Assembly (NCBI RefSeq): GCF_018320785.1
Contig: NC_054868.1
Location: forward strand, 48,057,874 to 48,121,873
DNA from: Cheilinus undulatus
Taxonomy: Eukaryota; Chordata; Actinopteri; Labriformes; Labridae
Direction of reading: 5' to 3'
DNA: 64,000 nucleotides
The translations under genes and the position numbers were made by a program. Shown piece by piece: positions 22,190-34,207 of the stretch (position 1 is its first letter; each line of letters begins with the position of its first letter). Under the pieces are notes generated by a model. It ran no database searches. It was given only the letters and a program-made list of their open reading frames with translations, and was not told the origin of the DNA.

Positions 22190-22862
22190 GACTGAAGCTG
22201 GGCAATTCATCTTGTTTAGAAATATATTCCCAAATGAGATATAGAGTGAGACAATATTGTTTAGTATTGTCTTTTATATTGTTTAAATGACTGTAGCAAA
22301 TGTTGATGCTGATTTGAAGAAAAAAACGCCAGGCCTAAGACTTCGTAAAAAGAATGTACATATTAAGAACCACTAACAGTATACTTATTGATCACAAGAT
22401 AATCTATTTAAAATGTTCAGTCTAAATGAGGAATTATCATTTTGTTTATTCTGTTATTAAAGAGACAGTTATGATATTAGTAAAAATCAGATGATGGCAC
22501 CTGTTAGATAGTTCAATCAAAAATAGAGGTCTTAAACACCCAGTATATTACTTATAGTTGTTGCTGCCAAGGGTGGAACAGTTCCTAGGTTTAGGGGGCA
22601 ATTACTACTTTTTTACATGGGGACAGGTAGGTGTGGATGCCCTTTTCCCTTACTAAATGAAATTATTAAAAACAGTAGTTTGTATTTACTTGGGTTATTT
22701 GTGTCTAATGTTAAAATGTGTTTAAGAATCTGAAACATTGAGGTGGGACAAATATGCAAAAAATTAGGAAATCAGGAATGGGAGAAATACTTTTACACAG
22801 CACTGTTTTGTAGCCATTTAACTTGAAAGTATTAAAATATGACTTTCAGCCCAGCCCTAGGT
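22190..22862. mobile_element. Possible hAT-type MITE
   Basis: GAAGCTGGGCAATTCATC at the left and CAGCCCAGCCCTAGG at the right are loosely inverted. The interior is AT-rich and non-coding. Weak evidence. Confidence 0.35.
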
Positions 22863-23179
22863 CGGACTTTTGTTCAGGTATGTTCTTTGACATAAGTGGC
22901 ATCTATTTGTCCAGAAAATGTCTGAAAGGAGCCCACAGTAGCCAAGGCTCTCATCCTGGACTTCACCTGTGGGAATACACGACCTCAACGCTCAGACATC
23001 AGCCTCACAGAGGACATGGAAACACCAGCACTCACATTCACAACAAACTCCCCTGGTGTTTCCATTTTTACATATGTTCTTAACACGTCTCATGGACAAA
23101 AATCAAAACTCTGACCGTGTAGGTTACAGCACAGAGGAATGAGAATGTCTTTTGAGCTGAAAAACCCTCAAAGTGCCTC

Positions 23180-24560
23180 TTGAGAGGAAGAATCAAGTCG
23201 TAGTTATTTTTTAATTAGCAAACTAAGGTGAAGCAGTGGAGAGTTAATTACTCAATTACTGCCTACAAGTTAATTTTTAACCATCTGAAATGAAGTCAGT
23301 CATTATTTAGGCGATTGCTTGATAATTAAGAGTCTAATCTAAATTAATTGTTGGGAGGTTTTTGATCCTGCAGTGCGCTCTGTGCAGCCTAAAACCAGGA
23401 AAGAATACGATTCCAATTAAAAGTGACGGATTTAATGTATTGATGTTTTGTTTTTTCCTACAAATCTTTTCCAACACATAATGAACACTTTGATAATTTA
23501 GAAAAGGAGAGAACCCATTTCCAGGCGAGTGCGTTTTAGCTCCTTCTCTCCACGCAATTAAACTTTCCCTCCATCTAATTATGAGCATAATTGTGCCTCT
23601 GACAGAATGTTGGGAGGGAATGCAAATTGTGATTTATTTAAGTTATTTCCTTTTATTCACCTTTTGTTTGATATGATGCTTTTAAAGTCAAGTTGAGTTT
23701 TTATGTTTCAAAAAGTGAGTGGAACAAAAGCCAAACTTCCTTAGGAGCAATAATTCCATTTCAATTAAAAATGACTTATCACCTTTTCCTAAAACGTGCC
23801 TAATATGCCAAAAAATTTCAACGCCTGAATGAGTCCAAAATGCCATTTTAATTGTTATCAGTGAGTTGGATCTTCCCCTCTCTCTCTCCCTCTTTCTTCT
23901 GCCCACCCCCTCCCCTTTCTTCCTTGGCTGTCTGGGCACAAGCCGCACGGAAATAGACCTAATTAACCCCCCTACCCCTCAGGGAAATCCGCTATGCAAA
24001 TTAACATTTTCTAAATAAAGTAATGATATAATTTGAGGAGTGGTGATGCCAATTTTTCACACACTGGCTCCAAAGTATTTGCATATACACTTTAGCTGGC
24101 CAATCAATACATTCCTTTTATTCATGCTGATCATCTGGAGCATATGGGGGAGGGGAGACGGGTGTTAAAACAAACGCTCAGATCTGATGGGCAGAGAGGA
24201 AGAATGGATCAGCCCATTCGGCCACTGGCTGGCTACTGGAGCCCAACAAAACCATCTGCTTGGAGTGAAACGATGGAGGAAGGAAGGAGGAGAAAGTCAC
24301 CTCCCTCCCCCCGAAGAGCTTAGCTTAAAGCCGCTCTGTAAACGAGAAAAGATGTTTTAATTAGGAAGCAGGTTCACGCGCATCTCATTTAAATCACTTT
24401 AATGAAACGTTCAGTCAGAGCGGCCTGTGTGCACTGAAAGAAAAGAACAAAGGTGCTCTCTTTGGTTCATGTTTTGTTTTCCCAGCTCAGCAGGGTCCTT
24501 ATGTCCCCTCACCCTTACAGTTTCACTTTACAGTACAAGCACCATTTCCTTAAGTATTTA
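23180..24560. other. Repeat-free AT-rich block, candidate conserved non-coding DNA
   Basis: Contains many TAATTA/ATTTAA cores and three octamer-like ATGCAAAT/ATTTGCAT sites (near 23620, 23994 and 24078). No SINE, MITE or coding frame interrupts about 1.4 kb, unusual in this transposon-rich window. Confidence 0.4.
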
Positions 24561-27500
24561 AATGCATCAATTTAATGCTAATAGTGTTGTTTTTATTGCC
24601 TTTTAAGGTTCCAATTTTGTCTGAGTAGACCCAGCTAAAAATATACAAAGGCGTTTGTCCTGGGCTCAATAAATGTTTAGTAAATTTACCTTTTGGATTG
24701 GAGTACTTTTAATCATTAAAGACAGAAAAAGTCAAGGCATTTACATTTTAATAAATCACAATTATTATCATCATCATCTGTCCACGTAGACTGTAAAAAT
24801 ACCCTATGTATTCTGGCAGAAAGAAACATGTCAGAGAATTTAATCTATTTGGAACATCAAATTTAAACAAACAAAGGTAGACTAATGTGACTGTGTGAAT
24901 AAATCCATTTGTACTCACTTACAATCATTTTCACTTAATTTAATACCCTGACTGTGTGTGTACTAAAATAACATATGATTACTGGGATCTAAAATATCAC
25001 TGTTTTCAGTGTTGTCACAGTATTGTTAGAACTTGCAGAATTTTTTCAAAAACTGCTAATAGTTCAAATAAAATATTATCAAGTTTTATATCTAAAAAAC
25101 CCTGAAAAAATAAAAGCAATATGCTCTTTTGTTTGTATAAACATTATAACTTTAACCTGATGAGCATTCACTGTTGCATTACCATTGTTCTTTGTTAATA
25201 AGGTTGTAAAAATATTCATTCTAATACTATTTTTAAGGGATTTAAAGGAGTGTTTAAAGGAGTTATTGTCATTCTAGTCTGCATCTACATGCAAAAAGAA
25301 CAAAATTGGTCACTGAGGTCCCAGCAAAAGCCAATAACCAAAGAAATAAACAAGCAATAAATAAACAACTTAAACCTAACCTATTTTTTGCTTTAGACAA
25401 CGCAATATCCATTATTATTCTTAGTTTAGAAGGATGTAGATGTACCAAAGTAACCACTGAATAAACAGAGGTACAAGTCTTATTTTCAAAGCTCCTTATC
25501 AAACGGAGTCCTTATCAATTCTGCTATTGATACTTTTCTATTGTTGATGGAAAGACAAAACAGCAATACATTTTTTTTAACAGAAGTGGTATAATCTGAG
25601 TAGAGCTTGAGTTAAAAAGTTAAAAAGTTCATGAGTTCATTTGATTGATCTATGTCATACTGCTGAAAAAAACAAGAAAATTTCCCGTCCTCTCAGCTGC
25701 AGTGAAATTATATTTAATATCGTCAGTTGTTCGAGCTTACCCTGAACACATCATAATACAACCCTCTTTTCAGCTAGTTATGTGAGCTAAGAACGATCCT
25801 GCCAGTGAGTGCATGCTGCTCCCACTGTAACAGTTTGTTTTCAAGCTGAAGGTAGACTACCTGCTGTTGTGCAGACTAGAAAGCAGAGGAGAGAGACTGT
25901 CATGCCTCCTGATCCTGAATAGAGATGAGAAGCAATCAGATTTTATTGACATTGCTGTCATTATTGATTTTTTTATCAGTTCAATTCTTTATTAATTTCC
26001 TTATCCATTCCTTCCTGCAAAATTTCTTTTTGGAAAAAGAAGGCAATATTGTTTTTCACTGTTAACAACTCACATTTTATTGAGACTTTTTCTCTCTGAA
26101 AACTGAACAAAATGCCAGTTCTCATGCCTTGCATGAAACCACTGTTCAACAGACACGTTGTGCTGAGGCCACACTTTGGACCGCTTTAGCCTGTTTGTGG
26201 CTGTCTACCATGTTTACGTCTTCAACTTCTCCATTCTTTGCTTGCCTTGCTGACTGCCTCTTGCAAGACTGGCTTTTTCAAGGCACATGGAAGTAAGGCA
26301 TTGATAAGGGAGTCGTTAAGATTAAATGTCAATTATTTTGATGTACTGAACCAGTTCGTTCTCAACTAGAACCAGTTCTCGTTTCCCATCCCAATTCCTG
26401 AATGTTGTCCTCCAGTTCAGCCTGTGTGCTTTATCCCATTCACCTCAGCAAATAATCTCTTGTAGCATGCTGTTCAAAAATTATTTACCAAGATATCAAA
26501 GCGTGGTCATCACTGATTGTTTTAATGATATTTATAATATGAACAGTATAATACAGTATGATAACTGTAGAGAAATGTTATCAAGGTCATCTTTACTACT
26601 GTTCCATCCCTGAGTATTTTATATGCTGCTTATAATGTGATCCAAAGAGTTTCCACTGAAATTGCTACTTTATGTAACATGAGCGCCTCCTGCTGGAGGC
26701 CCTACAGGCTTGACTTGGGCAGCCTGTGTTCTGTTGCCAGTCTCCACTATGCTGTCCCTGATTTGTATAAGTTTCTGCTAGAATACTTTGAATCAAGTTC
26801 ATTTTTTTAGTAAAAGTAGAGTTTTTCTACAGCACATTTTTGTAATGAAAATCTTTAAAATCAATGTCAGATAATTCAGTGATGACACTGATTTGTTATT
26901 GAGCAATTCAGACTCACCATGTTGATGCTTTGCTAGCTAAAATCCTAGCTTCACTGCTGATCTCCATGGTGTAGCTTGTTAACCAACACCTTTCTATATG
27001 ATGTTTTAGCATTTTTGGAGTTTATTACTACAAGAGACTTCACATGCTTCTGTTGTTCTCGTGACCATTTATCATTGTTATTACTATGTTTTTTCTGGTC
27101 TGCAATATGCTGTCCCAGTGTATTTTTTGGATTTTACCACTACTACAATGGCCATGAAAGACCCAAAACTGCTCTGCTGTCATCAGAATAAATGACATGC
27201 TGGTGCCAAAAGTGAAAATAAAGGCCTGATTCATCAGACATTGCAAGAGAGTACACAACAGCTATTATAGTATGTCTGGGCTAAACTGCCTACCAATAGT
27301 TTTAGTTCTTTTACCTATACATTCTGACACTTAACTGTAAAGGCTGTTTTTTCTCTGCCTGCATCCTGGGTTGGGAGCTGTGTAATCACAGTTTAAACAT
27401 AATTTTATGAGCTGTTCAGTGTTCACGTTACAGAGTTTTCATACTTATTTGGACCAATCTTCATAAACTGCTGATTCCATTAAAACGCTGACATGCATTC

Positions 27501-27882
27501 GTAGATGTTTTAAAGCAAATATGAAGTTTTATTACAAATAAAAGGACAAAGATAGGAGAGTTTTCAGTATGTGCACAATGCTCTTCAAATAAGGGAAGCA
27601 TCACTGTAAAACAGATGAAGCTACTTGTAAGTGAAGTGTAGAAGTGATTTTGGATAACACAACACATTACACCTGATCTAACTCTACGCCCATAGCTGCC
27701 AGTGCAATATAGAGCTGATCTAAAAGGATTATTGTTTTTTACACTGCACTACATGATCTACTCATTATGACTTGGTCACCTACCAGTATTTTCAAGGCTT
27801 CAGTTTTAAGAACTATAACACAACCAGGGACCTTTAAGTCAATCACTTTTTCAGCCAAATAACTAAGTATTAAAGTAAGTTT
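24561..27882. other. Gene-free stretch, nothing recognised
   Basis: About 3.3 kb of AT-rich sequence with only short chance frames. I saw no splice-bounded coding exon on either strand and no clear transposon ends. Confidence 0.4.
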
Positions 27883-28059
27883 GGGGGGCAGGTGGCCTGG
27901 TGGTTGGGGGCGGTCCCCGTGTGCGTGGGCGGCCCGGGTTTGGGTCCGGCCTGGGGCCCTTTACCGCGTGTCTCACACCCGCTCTTGACCCTGTTTCTGG
28001 CTCTGTCCGCTGTCCTCCTCTATCTGGTGGAGGTGCAGAAATGCCCAAAAATAAATCTT
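27883..28059 (+). repeat. tRNA-headed SINE (family 1) with strong A-to-G divergence
   Basis: Flanked by a perfect AAGTAAGTTT duplication (27873-27882, 28060-28069). The 3' part (CCCAAAAATAAATCTT) is normal. Upstream, many positions that are A in the other copies are G: box B reads GGTTTGGGTCC instead of GGTTCAAATCC, box A GGTTGGGGGC instead of GGTTAAGGC, and the tail GGTGGAGG instead of AATAAAGG. Confidence 0.88.
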
Positions 28060-28116
28060 AAGTAAGTTTTCACATTTCATTGGAAGTCGGTTCCTATGAG
28101 GACTATTTTGTTTCAG

Positions 28117-28260
28117 TTTATTTTGTTTTTTTATACCTTTATTGTAGGTAAGACGGTGGAAAGGGTTGGAAACAGGGGATAGTAGTGTGGGGAATGGCAT
28201 ACAGAAGAGGAGCCACAGGTCACGTTTGAAACCGGGACACCCACATCAAGGACAACAACC
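28117..28260 (-). repeat. Diverged SINE (family 2), inverted relative to its neighbour
   Basis: Reads in reverse as tRNA-like head, GGTTTCAAACGTGACC (degraded box B), CTCCTCTTCTGTATGCCATTCC body, and a CAATAAAGGTATAAAAAA tail. It lies about 57 bases from the preceding SINE in the opposite orientation, so a transcript across both could form a hairpin. Confidence 0.65.
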
Positions 28261-28547
28261 CGTGAACATGAACTGCACAAGGTGCCACTTTTTAACTGCT
28301 CTCCCTCCATGTCATGTCATAACCGTGCATTTAAATAAAATGAAGTACACAGTTTAGTAAATAAACTGGGTGGAGCGCTGGTTTCACGGACAACACTCCT
28401 CAGTAGGAAAATGGTTGACTTGCGGACTGTGAGTCCATCTCATCCCTGCAGGTTGAGAGCTCAGTGAGTCGATGCACAAACTTACTTACTCCTTACTGGA
28501 GTAAAAAGAGTGCCACAGCAGAGCAGAAATTGCACATTGCGGACTTC

Positions 28548-28632
28548 GGGAGATTTCTAAAACTGTGGCTCAGTAGCTACAGATTGTCGTCTCACAATCA
28601 GAAGGTTGTGGGTTCAATGCCCAGCTCCTGCA
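28548..28632 (+). repeat. tRNA-like SINE head
   Basis: CTGTGGCTCAGTAGCTACAG and GAAGGTTGTGGGTTCAATGCC resemble pol III A and B boxes of a third SINE type. No functional tRNA fold is apparent. Truncated by the adjoining MITE. Confidence 0.5.
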
Positions 28633-28633
28633 G

Positions 28634-29146
28634 TAGGGCTGGCCAATTGAAAATTTGATTCAATCGCAATATGGCCTGCTGCAATTTTCAAATGGCAAAA
28701 GGTGCAACATTTCTGTACCCTGAGTAAGTAGAAAAGGGAAGAGACATCAGAGGACATGGAGGGTATTGGTGTTGAATCAGCTGAGGGAGAGGACAGGGAA
28801 ATATTTGTGCTTATACAGCCACTGCACCTACAATATTCTCATCTGTCAGCAAGTAGATACAACAAATTTGTAGTTGCAATTTGCCTGTAGACATTACTCA
28901 GACACGTGCTACCAAGTGAACCAGTTGGAGGGCTTGTGGTCTGCATCATTTCACAGTGTATCAGGTTACATGCATAGGCCTTTGAGTAGGTTCAGGGCTA
29001 TGAGAACCTGCTGCGTATGCTGCAGCATACAGTGGATGCAGAAGTAGAAATCAGGCTTTCTTTACAGAAGGAAATCACCATGATATCTATCTTTTATAGC
29101 TGTTCAGCTACAAATATGTGATTTCGTTCCGTATTATCCAGCCCTA
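28634..29146. mobile_element. hAT-type MITE
   Basis: Perfect 9-base inverted ends TAGGGCTGG / CCAGCCCTA. The left subterminal sequence is of the CAATTGAAAA..TTGATTCAATCG type seen in many fish hAT MITEs. No 8-base duplication is preserved. Non-coding. Confidence 0.65.
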
Positions 29147-29199
29147 GATACAGCATTTTAAAAATGTAGTAAAGTGTCAAAGTGGAAGTTCTTTGGTGA

Positions 29200-29960
29200 A
29201 GCTGAAACATTCACTCACATGCAGTCTAATTAAACACAATTCAATTTGTTATGTAACTGCTCAATATATAGGTTAGAGAGAATGGCACAGACTTAATTAC
29301 ATAATGAAATGAAGAAAAATAATTGTGGAACACACTTAAGCTATAACCTGCTCATCAATATCATGGTCATGAGGTTATTAGAAGCATCAACATTATCCTG
29401 GTATAGAAGCTCCTTCTCTTTAACCCTATAATTATATCTTTGTTCTCTTTATTAGTCAAACAGTCACTCCCAGAGTCATTTTTCTTATAGCCTTTTTTCT
29501 GTGCCATCCTGACAGCATGCAGCTGATGGCACACAGCCAAAGTGACAGGACAGTTTAAGCAATTAACGTTCAAAGATATCAGCCAGTGAGTGAAATAATT
29601 TCTGATAAACTGCCAGTCCACCAAGCACAGCCTGATGATACCCTGCGGAATATCCCATCTCGACATATGCCTAATTGTTTACTACTGCTTGTTTACATAA
29701 ATACAAAATGTTGCAGTGGAGGGAGGAGGGGGAGAGAGTGGGGGAGAGAGAGGGGGAGAGAGAGTCAGTACACTAGAAGACAGAGCTGGAGAATTAATAA
29801 CAATTTGTGGCAGATAATTACTTATCAATTAAAGCTGTTATCCTGCCTAATTAGGCAACGTTCATTAAATTCAGCCAATTTAAACCTTAATCAAAGTTAG
29901 CAGGGCCTGACAGCAGAGAGAGAGGATCAGTGAGAGAGCGCCCCACAGTGGAGAGGAAGA
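29200..29960. other. Repeat-poor AT-rich block, candidate conserved non-coding DNA
   Basis: Includes CAATTAAAGCTGTTATCCTGC..TAATTAGGCAACG and TTCATTAAATTCAGCC, homeodomain-type AT cores next to GC-containing motifs, plus a GGGGGAGAGAG purine microsatellite at 29720-29766. No coding frame is supported. Confidence 0.35.
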
Positions 29961-32225
29961 AAGGAGTTCCCCAACACTGTGTGAGATTGATGTTTTGTTT
30001 GTTTTTAAATTTCATATTGTATTAGCATTATTTTATTCTTAAATCTTAAATTTTGTTTATGCCAACAATATGGTTTTTGTTGGCATTATTAGTTTGAATC
30101 ATTTTTGTTGTTGTTAAGCAGTAGTAGTAGTAACACGTTCTAAAAGCAATAAGATCCTTTAGAAAAGTAATATTAAAGAAGTAACACAATATTTAGCCTT
30201 TCTAAATTTGATAAAAATGATAAATGTATTGCATGTGTGTACAAATGTGATTATAATTATAACTGCGTAAGCTGCAAAATGAAAACTATTTTGTTCATTA
30301 ATATCAGCATAAAATAAAGAGAGGTTCAAGGTGAAAGCAGATGGAGTTAATATTCATCCCAAAAGTAAAACATTCACAATATATGTTATCAAGGGCCATG
30401 GGGTAAATAAGTCTGTAAAAAAGGGGCACTTAAGCAACATATCAGCCAATATGATGTGGTTTTAGGTAATTTATTGGTATCAAATCACCTGATCTGTCTC
30501 TATCTGTTTTAAAGAAGGTGACATTTAAGTCTCAGGACATCATACAGTGTCCTGAGCATCCTCTTCATGCTGAATTTGAGCTTTCGCCCTCTGGCACAAG
30601 ATTCAGATTACCAAAGGCCAAATCCAACAGGATGACGAATTCTTTTATCACTCAAGCCCTTTAAAAAACTTTTTTTTATTTTAAGCACTTTACTCTTACT
30701 CCAGATGTCTGAGATGTCTTTTGAGGACAGGTTTTCCTTCAGTTGCCCTCTAATGTATTTAGGAATTTATGAATTTCAGTGTTGTGTCTAAGGTTGTGTT
30801 CTCAGCATTTCATTTTCTTACTTGGCTGCAAATCAAATGTCCCTCAGGGGATAGTAAAATTAAATCTGAAGGTTTAAATATAGATATCATTTTAAGGTAA
30901 GTAATTCTCCCGACAAAGCTAAAAAGGTTAAGATATCAATGATATATACGGGTTCAGCTATAAACATATTTTTTTAGTGATCTATTCCTTGAAAATCAAA
31001 ACTTTCCAATATTGGAGAGTGGTCTTGTAGCTGTTTTAAGGTTTCCCTTTCATCCAGATCAGGAGTTCATAATGGTGTCAGGAAACACTCACCAAAAAAC
31101 AATTTCTGAACAATGAGCCTGGGGCTATTTGGGGCCCCTCGGGGTCTGGGGCCCCGGGGCAGTTGTCCTCTTTGTCTGGTGAATTGTCTGATAAACCGGC
31201 TTTGAGTGTGAGTTACACTGGAGTACCTTTTAGATCACACTTCATTAATAATGATGACTTCTAAGACTGTAATCAGTATAACAGGAACTTGTCTTTTTTT
31301 CTACAGTGTACGCAACAAAAACTCAAGAAGCCATCCTGCATTCAAAAATCTACTTAGGTACTAAAAATTCCATTTGCAGAATGCACTGAGAGTAAATAAA
31401 GAACAGTGATCATTAATGTTGGTTCTTTTTCAAGCACAGAATTACAAATACTGTAAATACCATTACAGAGGTGTAAATCTAAAAGCATTACATGCTTGTT
31501 TGTTATTTATTTATCGTTTTTTTTTATTCTCACTTCGGTATCAAACTGCTTAAAAGGTCAAAAAAGGGCATGTTTGCTCTGTTTCGCTTTCCTACTTTCA
31601 AACGGTAATTAGGAACAGCTTGTTTTTAGATTTCTCATTTCAAAATGAAATCAATTGATACTGATCATCTTTATTTTTGCGGCCCATTTTGAATGTAAAT
31701 TAATGAATAAAAACCTCAGTCTCTGAAGTAGGAAATGATGCATGTCAAAAATGATAATCATGATAATTTTAACTGATATAGATATTACGATTATCAAACA
31801 TGATCAATAACTGATTTTACAGCATTTACATCAAATCCTATTTTTTGTATTTTTACAGACAGAACACTTTGGAAAACAAGCAATCATAAATATGTGAAGA
31901 TATCAACATTAATATAAAATTGTTTTATGAATAAAGGAAAAAAATCAACCATATTTTGAAATATTGGTGTTGTATACTCAATGCAAAAAAAAAACATGAA
32001 GACACATTGAAACGTTAGGTGCACATGACAAAACCCATGAACATAAAAGCACACAGCACGGATCCCATTAATTATTTAATCTTGCTTATCTTGTTATTTT
32101 CTAAATATTTTCTTTAAACCCTGTGGAGGCAAATATAATGTAGGCTAGCTAAAAATGGAAATACCCAGCTACAAGATTTCAATCTCATCCTTTACCAAAG
32201 AACATGGGTGAGAAGTTGCTCTCTA
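29961..32225. other. Gene-free stretch
   Basis: AT-rich sequence. One GC-rich palindromic spot (GGGGCCCCTCGGGGTCTGGGG near 31130) stands out. No exons are recognised. Confidence 0.4.
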
Positions 32226-32226
32226 C

Positions 32227-32698
32227 TAGGGCTGGGCAGTGTGGATCAAAATGCATCTTCATATTTCATAGTTGAGTTGCCTTGCAAGAAATAAATCTTG
32301 TTTTTTGCTGAAAAGAAATTTTAAAATCCACATGGGTCAAATGTCATATAGGCATTTTTATTAAGAGGCAGTTTTACAATGTCAGCGTTTATATGAACAA
32401 TGGCATGAAAATACTAAGAAAACTACAATTCTAAAATATTTTCAAGGAATAAAATAAACAAAACTGTAATAAATTAAACCAGAGAAATAGACTAAACCAT
32501 TCAAAATGATTTTCCTGGGTTCAGTGAGCATATTACTTATAGTTGTTCTGACTCTAAACTATCCTTTTAACTGAGCTTTAGGCCTGGCATCTATTTTTTT
32601 CCTATCATCATAAACTATATCAGTATAAGCAATATTGTCATTCCCTTTATCTCATTTGAAAGTATCTTAAAAAAAACTTGTTGTATTTCCCAGCCCTA
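32227..32698. mobile_element. hAT-type MITE
   Basis: Inverted ends TAGGGCTGGG / CCCAGCCCTA (10 of 10). Flanks CTCTCTAC and CTTTCTGC match at 6 of 8 with two transitions, compatible with an aged 8-base duplication. Non-coding; same end type as 28634-29146. Confidence 0.75.
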
Positions 32699-32719
32699 CT
32701 TTCTGCCTTTATTATTTCT

Positions 32720-33640
32720 TTTACATTCAATAATTACATAAATCTGCCCTCAGGCACACAATAGCTGGAGGTTTAACACCCTCCTTCACCCTCTGGCCTG
32801 TCAGCTGCTTTTAAAGCCTTCACTTCCAAGAACTGTTGTGGCCAATTGACAACAAAGCACGCGCTTCTCAGGGCGCCTCCTCGGCACGAGGAATGAGTTA
32901 ATTAATATTGGCTCTTGTTTGGTCGAGTTAATGAATGAGTGAATTATGCACCTCTGGGACACCGCCTCCCCGATCGCTTTAAATTATCCCCCACACCCCT
33001 CTGCTGACATTGTCCTCCAATTTCCCCACTCTGATCCTGCACTGATGGGGTCCCTGTCACCGGCCACACCACAGCACACAGACACTCATAGAGGGGGCTA
33101 CCCCTGCCGTCTCCATCTGTCTGTCTTTGTCCTGCTCGGGTGTATTTTACTTCTTTGTCTCTGCGCATTTATTGACGCCTTTTTTTTTTTTTTTTTTTTA
33201 ATTCAACGCTTCTGTTCGACCTCGGCCCGTCGGCTCAGGGTGGCAAATAACTTCCATCCCATTAACTCGTTTGAGAGGGGAGGCTAGTCAAACAAAGCTG
33301 GGCTGCAATCTGATCCGCTCTCTCTCTGTCTTTTAAATACACACTCACACAAACGTACACTTACACACTTAGTCCTGTTGGTCAGAGAGGAGAGAGAAAA
33401 AAAAGATCCATATTATTTGCATTAAAAGCCTCGCACCGTGAAATTCATTTATAATTACAAGGCGGGGTGCTGTGTGTGTTATGCAGATCAGGGACATGTG
33501 TGTGTGGTGATTGGTGCGGATTGGTTATTTTGTGATATGCTAACATGGAATGTATGGTGACAGATTGCAATTATCCCGTTATTGTAATTGTCAAAGTCAA
33601 TTCAGTGCAGGCTGAATGAAAGCACACTGCATTTACACAA
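32720..33640. other. Repeat-free block, candidate conserved non-coding DNA
   Basis: Contains GAGTTAATTAATATTGGC, TTAATGAATGAGTGAATTATG, TTATAATTACAAGGCGGGG and CAATTATCCCGTTATTGTAATTG, with a T21 run at 33179-33199. The 113-codon frame at 32946-33287 crosses the T run and has no domain, so I do not call it coding. Confidence 0.4.
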
Positions 33641-34130
33641 GACTTGGATGTTTTTTAAGCATCAGCTTTGACAAAAGCACTGCTGTTAGGCCATCACTTC
33701 ACATAAAACGATGACACTGTTACCAAATTAGGCCTCACAATGGTGACTTTTGTTTCTAATAATGTAACCCATTATTTTTTTTACTTTTATAAGAACATGT
33801 AGGGATAAATTATTTGCATCTGGTTAAATTACTCAAGTTTTGGGGAGAGGAGATTTCAGGAAGGATGTTCCAGAGAATGCTGTAAGTCTGCAGTATTTTA
33901 ACAACATGAATATGTCTTACATTTCTGGCAAGTTTCATAAAAAAAGATGGAAGGGAACCTCAAGCCTCTCCCACATATTGGTCTGTCCCTATCAAAAGAC
34001 TCACAGTTTCCCCATAAAATACATTTTTGATACTATATCAGTCAAAGTATGGTCCTGCTGAGCATCTGTAGTCTACATGAACGGTGAGTAGTTCATTGTT
34101 AAACTGCTCTTTTATATCTGCTTCACTTAC

Positions 34131-34207
34131 AGGCTGCAGTGCTCATCCTCATGGATCTCCACCGCCCCCTTGTGGTCCACAAGCCCCAGGACAGGTCTGT
34201 CACCAAT
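34131..34207 (-). CDS. Possible internal exon of an unrecognised gene
   Basis: On the minus strand a 77-base segment is bounded by a good acceptor (TGCTGTTTGTGCAG) and a consensus donor (GTAAGTG). It is open in a frame reading IGDRPVLGLVDHKGAV then EIHEDEHCSL, which looks more protein-like than most chance frames, but I do not recognise it. A second frame is also open. Without the donor the first frame would stop at once (TAA at 34129-34127). If real, it could belong to a gene transcribed leftwards from the promoter region near 36.3 kb. Confidence 0.3.

Noticed and set aside
27863-28048. GC-rich 61-codon minus-strand frame
   Set aside because: It is the antisense of the A-to-G-shifted SINE.
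31120-31165. GC-rich palindromic patch GGGGCCCCTCGGGGTCTGGGG
   Set aside because: Short and isolated. Similar GGGGCCC fragments near 11705 and 57995 suggest a repeat remnant; no function can be argued.
32946-33287. 113-codon frame
   Set aside because: Runs through a 21-base T run, has no recognisable domain, and lies in a block that looks regulatory.
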